A stretch of DNA of 64,000 bases from contig MNCI01004660.1 of assembly GCA_015680685.1 (NCBI GenBank), positions 459,589-523,588 on the forward strand, given 5' to 3'. The notes under the pieces are model-generated. The model had not been told where the DNA came from. It worked only from the letters and a program-made list of their open reading frames with translations, and did no database searches. Below, piece after piece: positions 56,167 through 64,000 of this stretch (position 1 is its first letter; each line of letters starts with the position of its first letter). The stretch comes from Gnetum montanum. Taxonomy: Eukaryota; Streptophyta; Gnetopsida; Gnetales; Gnetaceae. Both the position numbers and the translations under genes were made by a program.

Positions 56167-57898
56167 TGTACTGACCTTAATCGTTAGTGTAAGGCTGGAA
56201 GGGAAAACAAACATTGAAAGATCATCAGGTAGACATAGCTAACTCTACCTTCACTTGAGGGCAAGCTAGAGAAGAAAACGAAAGCAGAGTGCCTTGGATG
56301 GTTTGCACGCAAATCAACCAAGGACTTCCCTGAGCGTAAACTATGGCCTGCATTGGGGTTATCGTAACTGATATTTGAAATGTAAACAGTGCACATGAAA
56401 TGTAGATAGAAACGTATGCAAAAATAGTATTTTAAAAAAAATGTAAATTGAATCTAAAATAGAGCAAACAATATAATGGCTGGAAAAATTAACTGTATTG
56501 TATTGCGTAGGAAAGATGTGCACTAGTCAAAGCCTAGTTGCACATGTAGATGGCAAGTCAAGTGCCAAGCCTCAGGGTGATGTGATGTGTTTTAGGAGTG
56601 CTTGGATGCTAGGAGTCAAGTGTGCCTGAGCACCCAAGGATTGCTAGTCTAAGTTTCCTAATCCATCCACCTTCAAAATTGCCAACCTTGTTTATGTGAA
56701 TTGATAGGGTATTTATAGGGTTTCACTAGGTTCAAGCATGGAATTCATGGATGGAATCAATGGCTAAGAGATGAGAGGGAAATAGATCATGTGACATGTG
56801 TCTGATGGACAGCTGTGTGTGTGTTGAACGTGTGTGGGAAAGCTACGTTTTTGATCATGTGCATTGTATCTTACAATGTGCATTAGCTTACTCAAGCCAG
56901 CATACACTCATGGAAGCATACAATTCAAAGCATAAGATCTTGACAAGCGCATAAATGATGAAAATTTACATTGAAATGATAATGTACAATAAGAGAAATT
57001 GACTCTAGCTCGCTTAAAACTTTTGGATCTTTGAATTAACTACTATAGGATGTTGATTTGAGTGGTTCTATGGCTGTTTGAGGTGTCTTCACCTGATAAG
57101 AACTTCCAATGTGAGTTGATTTTGTCTTAGCGTGTCCTTAGCTTGCGCATGCTATACTCATGCCACACTCACGTTGCACTCATGCTTCCAGTGTGACTTC
57201 AGCGTGACCTCAACGTGGGTGAGCTAGAATGATGAATTGTTCACCAAATTTTGATTTTTAAAGCCCAATTCTTGAAGTGTGAGGATTGCCTAACTGTGAT
57301 TTACCTTGAGAATGATCTAAAAATTAGAAATTGAGCTTGATGTAACTTTTTTTATACCACTTTTGGGTAGCTCACACTGGACTCATACTACCAACATGAG
57401 TGCAGCGTGACCACAACGTGACCTGCAAAAACCTACAATTTTGGACTTGAAATCTGGAATTTTCAAGGGTGAAATCTGAAGTTGTTAACAATGAGCCCTG
57501 AGGATGACTTGCACCTTGGAAATTAGATCATTTTAACTCAGTTTTGGGCTTTCAAAGTTGCTCATGCTGCACTCACACTGGTAGCGTGACCTCAGTGTAA
57601 GTGAGAAAATTTGCACCTTTTGACACTAAAATTTGAATCCTAGAATGCTGAAGCTTGGAGTTGACATTAGTGACCCTTGAGAATGCCTTACACCTTCAAA
57701 TTGGGCCATATTTGACTTGATTTTGAAGCTCTCAGAGTTAATCATGCTGAGGGCAAGCTAGCTTGATAGCATGAGCAAGCTGGCTTGAGTAAGCTGGGCG
57801 TGAGCTCCATGCCTTAGTCAAATTTTTCCTTTTGAATGCTCAAAATGGTTTGAGTTATTCTTATTTCAAAGTGTTAGGATGAAATTAGTGGTGTTTCA
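56167..57898 (-). mobile_element. 3' LTR of A2 (related to element A), 1732 bp
   Basis: It begins TGTACTGACC (element A: TGTACTGTCC), continues with the shared ggctggaagg..aa, cttcac.tgagggcaagct, gagtgccttgga and atca.ccaaggactt strings, and ends GTGTTTCA. It is followed by a polypurine tract. The left flank is GTGCC; the other end of A2 is not found. The TATA box is at 56710-56717 (minus). Confidence 0.88.
57140..57620. repeat. CTCACGTTG/CAACGTGAG-type repeats in A2 U3
   Basis: Three clusters (about 57145-57235, 57370-57425, 57555-57610), each with ctca(t/c)(g/a)ctgcactca, agcgtgacctca and cgtg.gtgag strings forming loose inverted repeats. They lie upstream of the TATA box in the minus sense, where element A has GCGTATACGC and family C has ACGCTA palindromes. 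Confidence 0.75.
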
Positions 57899-57918
57899 TT
57901 GGTCCCTCTTTGTTGACA
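57899..57918 (-). other. Polypurine tract of A2
   Basis: TTGGTCCCTCTTTGTTGACA on + reads as a minus-strand purine tract, one base different from that of element A. Confidence 0.8.
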
Positions 57919-59065
57919 TCTAAAGGAATTTACGCAAGAGGCATTGACAAAGAAGTGCAAAACACCATGAACAACCAAGTACCAAGCATTATCCATCGGC
58001 CCTTGGCTAGATGTCATTGCACTATTTTCAAAAGTACATGGGATTGAGGGAATGAAGTTCAAGATGCAAGGGGATTGGTTGTAACTAGGGAAATCAAGAG
58101 TTGATCAACGGATATGATTGCTGTTGGAATTGTGAGAGAGGAATGCTCTCACGTGAATAAGCTATATCATTGGTCTTTGTCAATAGCCAGCTTTCAGCAA
58201 ACTCAGAACCAAGATATAGGAGGTGCATTCTTTGGAGAAACAGGACTCTTGTAAAGTGTTTATAGGAGCCCATTGTAAATAGCCAAAGCCGCGCGATGAT
58301 GTGCAACATGATCTCTTTGAGACACGAATGTAACTATTTTCCAAGACAATTGCCTTCTCGTTGGTCTATAACAATAACGGGGTAATGAAGACCTTTTCCA
58401 TGTATTTTGCTCTTTGTTTCTTTTTCTTTGTTTCTTCTTTTATTTTTATTTTTTTTCTTTTTGATGTTTTCTTTTCCATTTTATTTTCTTGTTCTCTTTG
58501 GTCTTTTTTAAAAAGCTTGGCTTTAGTGCTATGCTTGTGCTCGAGTGCTTGCACTTTGCATCATGTACCATGTACTATGTTTTGTGTTGCCACTACTTAG
58601 AGGATCACAGTGTGCAACAATGAATCAAGAGCTTTGGGGGAGTAGAATGTATCTAGGGGATGTAATTAAATAGGATAAAGGAAACATGATGGGGAATATG
58701 GAATGTATCAGGAGTGGGGAATGTACTTATGAATGGATTGATTAACCCAGTTGTGGATGTTACAAAGAATGTGATACCTTATCGTCATGATGAAGTGCAT
58801 CTATGCATGAATGCCTCAGGTGTGTCACCCTACAAACACAACTCTAAGAAGATAAGAAAACCACAAATGAAATGGTTAACTAAGCACTTTAAACTTGAAA
58901 ACAACCAAGGAGATAGTGCCACCACATGCAATTTCAAAGTAGATGGAATCATGAATGACATCAGCTTCATCAGGGTCCATGGGACAAATTATGCAGCAAG
59001 TCTTTGTAAAACATGTGTAGCCAATTGCAGCAACATATCTTTTCAATTATTTCCTATCATCGATG
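57919..59065 (-). other. A2 3' untranslated region
   Basis: It parallels 26839-27835 of element A. The open frame at 58714-59082 on the + strand has no recognisable domain and is not conserved in A. Confidence 0.6.
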
Positions 59066-59880
59066 ATGTCACCAGTTTATAGTCTTAGCAGACCGTTGCA
59101 GGTTAGTTTCACGTCATAACCCTTTGGATGACACTAGTTTAGCATCGTAGCGGAGAGTGCATTGCTAGTTTATAGTCATAGTGGACTTTGAAGAGGCAAA
59201 CCAGTTTATAGTCTTAGTGAACTCTGTATGATAGTTCCACGTCATGGCAGACAGATGTGGTAATTTAGTGTCATACAAGATGGAGCTTTGTGATGTCATT
59301 TTATTGTCATGACTCCAGGACATTTCTATGGTGCCAGTTTCAAGTCATAGCCCCAAGACTGTTCTGTGGTATCAGTTTTAAGTCATGATGCTAGAGCTGT
59401 CCTGTGGTATCAGTTTTAAGTCATGATGCCAGGATTGTTCTATGGTATTAGTTTTAAGTTATGATGCCAGGACTGTTCTATGGTATCAGTTTTAAGTCAT
59501 GATGCCAAGACAATTTTGTGGTATCATTTTTAAGTCATGATGCCAGAACTATTATGTCGTATCAGTTTTAAGTCATGATGCCAAGACTATTCTATGGTAT
59601 CAGTTTTAAGTCATGATGCTAGGACTGTCTATGCCAGTTTATAGTCATAGTGGAATAGTGCTTACCTTGCTTGTGTAAAGTGTGATGTTGCATTCATGGT
59701 CATGCTATGTGCCTACGAGGTCCTGCAAAAACCAACTAGGAAGAAAACAACATCAAGTAACACCTGTCGTGCATATAGTTGAAATGTATGAATGAAAGAA
59801 AAGCAATGAAAAAAGTGATAGTTTTAGGCCATTTTGGGTCATAGGCTAGTTTAAGGCCTTTTCAAGCCATGTGTTTTTGT
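59066..59880. repeat. Tandem array in A2, 38-40-bp unit, taking the place of pol
   Basis: The first part (59066-59270) has cagtttatagtcttagcagac units. The second (59281-59640) has about eight near-regular units of ggtatcagttttaagtcatgatgccaggactgttctat. A last agttt.aggcc pair lies at 59820-59875. Element A has the first and second unit types downstream of integrase (27836-28215) and the aggcc type upstream of RT; here they are contiguous with no pol between. Confidence 0.9.
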
Positions 59881-60027
59881 AGTTTTATGCTCTCTTTTTT
59901 TTTATGTTTGATTTTTTTCAAATGCAATGTGTAAACTAAGTTGACAAGTGTGTAAAAAAAGCAAAATGCATGATCTAAGTGAGTGGGAAAAATGTAAACG
60001 CATAGGCTAGTGCAATGTAAATGAATG

Positions 60028-60804
60028 TCAAAATACATGGCAAGAGAAGGCAAAGGGTAGGTAGGCATCTAGCACATTTTTGGCCAAGGGAAAGTCTTGG
60101 TCATGTAGTTGCTTCCTAACTAGGCATGGATTAGGGAGTGTGCAAGACTTAGGATCCTCTGGGAAGCTATTGGCTTCAATCACTTGTTTGGGTGTGTTAG
60201 CCTTAGGCGCTGCATTGGTTACTGTATGTGTACCACAAAGAAACTCTTCTTCCAAAACTTGTGTCATGTCTATATTGTGGATAGTCAAAGAGGAAATGTT
60301 ATCACCATGGATGATAACTTGACCACCTTTGTATGGAAGGTGGATTTCTTAGTGGATGGGAGAGGAGGTGGCCTTATTTGGGCTAGCCAAGGCCTACCTA
60401 GAATCATGTTGAAACCTAGCATCTCCTCTATGACAGTGAAATCTGTACTAGTGGGGAATTTCTCTCCCACCATGAAGGTTAAGTTAACTGTACCCCTAAC
60501 TATGAAAAGTGATCCATTAAAGGATTTTAGACACATGGTTTTGGTTGGCCTGATTTCATCTGCCAGGCCTAGTTTGTCGATGACAGAGAACAAGACTACA
60601 TTTTTCGTTGCATGATCATCAACATGTACCCTATGGATGGTACATTGTCCAACATGAATGTTAATGGATAGTGGAGTTGTAGTGAGCTTCCCTCATGTAG
60701 GGTTGACTTTGATTGCATCATCGCAAAAGGCTAAGGTTGTTGAACCCAATTTTTGTGGTGTAGGAAGTAGGATTGTTGCACAGATGGATGTCTCATTTGC
60801 AATG
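60028..60804 (-). pseudogene. A2 aspartic protease region
   Basis: The open block (60285-60593) has IDKLGLADEIRP, CLKSFNGS, VNLTFMVGEKFPTSTDFTVIEEM and FNMILGRPWLAQ, collinear with the protease of element A. Just upstream the active site reads VHVDDHATKN; element A has VHVDDGVATN. A downstream tail (60028-60288) follows in another frame. The region stops near 60804 at the LTR-like block E. Gag is not seen. Confidence 0.85.
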
Positions 60805-62720
60805 TGTTGGTGACCGTTTGGGACGCGACCGCCAACGAGTGTCCTCGAACAGGATTTAGGTGCCTACTGGTCTCTGGCAACACCAAGGCCCAGATACCTC
60901 CAAATAACTCAGTAGTTAACGTGAGTATGTGTATGTGCTGTTGCGGCGTGCGGTTGTGAGAAATGTAACGATTGCATGTGTGTAAGCTACAAATGACTTA
61001 CTTTTCAAGAGATTCAGCCAGCTTTATCAAGTACTGTGAGTTGTTCAAAGTTTCCTATTTTATTCAACTACCTAGTCTACGTGGTCCTTATAATACCTGC
61101 TTGTAACAAATAAAATTTTGCAAAAAAAATTTGAGCACAACTCTGCAATCTACTCCTAATTTTCCCCAGAGAAAGAGATAGTTCCACAAGAAAACTAGAA
61201 ATAGAGCAAGATTCGATGGAAATTTCAGAAAAGAAAAGAAATAAGATTTGTGTAGACCTCAAATATTTAAACAAGGTAAGATGACATGAGTAAACACTTC
61301 CCAATAAAGCTATCCCGAATTCAATATCTACGAATTGTTCAAACTTCCAAGGCTCAAACAAGCAATCTCTTCAAGATAATCCTATTATGCTACCAAAAAT
61401 TGCTGCGTAAACTACCACGTACGAGACTCCACTTTGACTACACAATAGATGCCAATGATTGCATTCAAACAGAACATTTAAAAGACTTGACAATTTCTGA
61501 TTGAAATAACATGGAAAATCACTTTAAAGATAAAGAAGTTATTCTGGTCCCATCAAAATACCAAAGATTTTCTGAACCCTCTCGGCTACTAAATTGTTCC
61601 ACGGCGTGACTACAAACAGAGGCTCTCTTCCAACAACCCAATAGCAGTTCCCAAATGTTGCACAATAACGAAATTCACTACTAAAATGCTCTTAAGGCTT
61701 TTATTCACTAGTGCTTCTATGACAAAATTTTAACAAAAATTTCTATCGGGCAACAAGAACAATAAGAGCAATCTAAAAATCCCAAAATTACTCGCCAAGG
61801 ATGATACTATCTAAACCACTAGCTAAGCAATTTAAACAAAACAAAAAATGAAATGCATAACTCACAGGACCATAACAAAGAGGCTGAAATCTTTATTCTA
61901 GCAAGCCATCTTGCAAGCAATCGTTCACGCTTTCTTCTTTACAAATGCTCTTCTCCCCAAGACTCGAAGTGTCTTCAAGTAAGAGCCCAAGTGCTAACTA
62001 GTAGCCTTCAAAATATGATGTATGAGACTCCGAGTATCCTCTCCCAAAGTCTTCCAAATGATCATTCCTTTGGTCCTCCCCCCCTTTTTTTTTATAGGTT
62101 TCCAAGGTAGGTAGGGAAGTTACATATTGAAAATATCTCACCTAACTTCTCTCCCAAGTAACTTGGCCAACCAATCAGAAGACTACTTGCCCAACAAGTT
62201 AGGAGGTTACTTGCCCAACAAGTTAGGTAAGTTACAACAATTTTTGGGTGGTTGCAACCACCAAAGAGATAAAAGAGGTTGACAAGTGGCCTTGGTACAA
62301 AATTAAAATACAATCTTTATTTCCCTTACAAGCTATAGTTGCAACTTACTCCATACATATATGTCCCTTTTATTTTGCTTCTTCAAATGGGATGTCAAGT
62401 TTAAAATATCAAAAATATCTCAAATATTTCTCCTAACTTCTCTCTCAAGTAATTAGACTAACCAATCAGAAGATTACTTGTCCAACAAGTTAGGAGAAGG
62501 TTAGGTGGTTAGGGAGTTAGGAAGTTATGCATAAAATGAGGAGCATTTTATGCTAACTTTAATATAATGAGGACTTTATAGGATAATCAAAATTGCAAAT
62601 TTTTAATGGGAAATAATATATTTCATAACTTGGGATAATTGGTGGCAAGTCTCTAAATCAAGGCTTCATAATGGTCATAATATGTATATATATACTTTGG
62701 TTAACTTGTTTTGGTATTTA
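60805..62720 (-). mobile_element. Possible LTR or element end E (boundaries uncertain)
   Basis: The protease of A2 ends abruptly and a new sequence starts TGTTGGTGACCG. A minus-strand TATA-like box (TATAAAAA) lies at about 62090-62097, next to a C/T-rich run. I could not find a matching second end or duplication, so the right limit is a guess. No coding domain is seen. Confidence 0.35.
62131..62495. repeat. Direct repeat of about 75 bp, two copies
   Basis: Copies at about 62131-62205 and 62422-62495 share aacttctct(c/t)(c/t)caagtaa, ccaatcagaaga.tactt and caacaagttagga. The first copy has an extra ttacttgcccaacaagttagg unit. Confidence 0.82.
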
Positions 62721-62929
62721 AACCCCCGATACTCCCGTGAGGTTATAGATTAGTGATAATTTTATATGTACTTTGGTGCAAATGTAAGTGGCAAAGTTTG
62801 TGGCTAAAATCTTTGTCTTCCCTGGTAAAAATTGCGCATAACCGTGGGTGCCATCGGATGGTTTATATTTTTTTCTTTTTTTTTGCATTCCAAACCTTTG
62901 CACAAAATCGGTAGAAACTGCCACGTACT

Positions 62930-63333
62930 TTAACCCATTCCGGTGCTAACTCCTATGATCGCAGATTGTTGAACATGGCCACACTTGTGGAGTTTAACAT
63001 ACAACACCGACCCTAGCTTTTCTCCTTTGTTCTCTGCAACTTGAATCCGAACTAAGTCTATTATAGAAATATCAGCAAAACAGCAAGCAAGAACGGATTG
63101 ATAACGCGGGCCTTTCTGGCGGTTGTTGGTGCTCATGGTTGCCAAAAAAAGGGTATAGCGGTTCATCATTTCTAGCGTGAATTCAAGATCCATATGGGTG
63201 CCCCACGCGGTGGAAGTTGTGCTGCCTACCAACGAAGAAGAAACCAATGCATCCATCCGTGATTTGGCCGTGCCGTATATGTGGCCCTGGGTTATGAAAT
63301 CTCCTCTGCGCGTTGTGCAAGTGTCTCTGGCAA
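62930..63333 (-). CDS. Unrecognised open coding stretch, possible last exon
   Basis: An open frame of about 134 codons on the minus strand, ending at a stop at 62930-62932. It stays open up to about 63343; an AG that could be a splice acceptor lies at about 63334-63335. It includes DFITQGHIYGTAKSRMDAL, TAWGTHMDLEFTLEMMNRY, LACCFADISIIDLVRIQV and LYVKLHKCGHVQQS. GC content and amino-acid composition are more gene-like than in the surroundings, and there are no transposon motifs. I do not recognise a family. It may be a real exon, a gene fragment or a chance frame. Confidence 0.4.
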
Positions 63334-63356
63334 CTGCGTCGATTTAACCAGCCCGC

Positions 63357-64000
63357 TTAGGGTGTTGATAGAACAATCTTGTTGCCGTAAAATGTGCAGA
63401 AATATAAGAGCGTAATTCTAGTTTTAGGCAGAAGAAGAAAATACTGATATTTTTGTTTCTGTTTTCTGGCCACCGCAGCCCCAAATTTTAAACAATGGCT
63501 ATCCTTCTCAAAACATTTTTTTTCTGCAAATTTTCTGCCCCCTTTCTTCCTGATTGTAATCTCTTTGCCACAAAAATAAATTTCAGCAAGAAACTTCAGC
63601 TTTAGGATGGGTTTATTGTATTTCCGTGACGATTTTCTGACTTGAATTAAAACCGCTACCATTACTGTGTTTTTGAGAAACAACAATGGATTTTGCTTTC
63701 ATTTTTGTGCAGTTTCCTGGTGAAGCCAGATGAAATTCAAAACAAAATTAGGACTGCCCAAGTATTTTATTGTTGATCATTTCTTTCTGCCTTGAATTCA
63801 AGTTAAACCCATTTGCTCTGAAATCCCCTGTTCTCTGAATGAATTTATCTTGCGATTTACTACCGTATTCACATTCAAACCCTTCAGTCTTGCACAAAGA
63901 AATCAGTCGCTTTCTTCCTGCTTGTTTCGGTGAATAATGTGAATAATAAAACTCTTGATATTTTGGCACTTTATTTTCATATCCTAATAAGGCCTCAACA
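63357..64000. other. Right end, nothing recognised
   Basis: No transposon end, repeat or convincing coding stretch. The short minus-strand frames (63357-63686, 63748-63969) are Lys/Phe-rich without motifs. If 62930-63333 is an exon, this could be intron sequence. Confidence 0.4.

Noticed and set aside
58714-59082. 122-residue + frame in the A2 UTR
   Set aside because: No domain; the equivalent region of element A is not open.
60805-62720. Confident new LTR retrotransposon
   Set aside because: Only one end is suggestive; no paired LTR, duplication or coding domain, so it is listed with low confidence only.

Overview
The window is repeat DNA from a large, TE-rich land-plant nucleus. Almost everything that can be recognised is an LTR retrotransposon of the Ty3/gypsy superfamily, in nested and decayed copies. 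I see no tRNA, rRNA, organelle or bacterial-type genes. The LTR architecture, plant tRNA-Asn and tRNA-Asp primer sites, a dual RNase H pol (Tat/Ogre-type lineage) and decay dominated by transitions (typical of methylated plant repeats) fit a large-genome plant such as a gymnosperm or fern. The species cannot be fixed from this sequence.

Layout. 1-1745: 3' end of a gypsy pol (family D, + strand) split by a 1.65-kb solo LTR (family C type, - orientation) with a perfect 5-bp target duplication. 1746-8700: AT-rich sequence with nothing recognisable except degenerate repeats. 8712-12070: family D element (gag, protease, truncated RT, integrase tail), internally deleted. 12071-16327: family B copy B0 (+): LTR, tRNA-Asp primer site, gag and protease, no RT. 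16328-24083: family C copy C1 (-): 3' LTR, UTR, integrase, second RNase H, RNase H and RT; its 5' half is absent. 24084-49376: family B copy B1 (+) with both LTRs, gag and protease but no RT or integrase. An 18-kb element A (-, 25668-43656) is inserted in its gag and flanked by the 5-bp duplication GGTAT. 49489-52412: 3' end of a third B-like element (B2, -). 52413-56166: family C copy C2 (-), broken in its second RNase H by element A2 (-, 56167 to about 60804). 60805-62930: an LTR-like block (E) and AT-rich DNA. 62930-64000: one unrecognised open coding stretch and otherwise nothing recognised.

Element A is the centrepiece. Read on the minus strand it has a 5' LTR, a tRNA-Asn primer site, a 1408-codon gag-protease frame with nonsense codons but no frameshift, a 5.8-kb gap, then RT, RNase H, a second (aRNH) RNase H and integrase, a repeat-array 3' UTR, polypurine tract and 3' LTR. 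The gap holds a separate gene on the opposite strand: a TATA box with a G-box, about seven exons, and GT-AG introns of 84-105 bp, four of which are phase 1 and join coherent frames. The predicted product is about 1000 residues, partly coiled-coil, and I cannot assign it to a family. A spliced antisense gene carried between protease and RT is the best candidate here for an undescribed system.

Two structural themes recur. First, the LTRs carry arrays of GC-richer palindromes upstream of the TATA box, with a different palindrome in each family. Second, arrays of short degenerate repeats bracket the pol block in A and C1. In A2 a single such array sits where pol should be, as if recombination between arrays had removed it.
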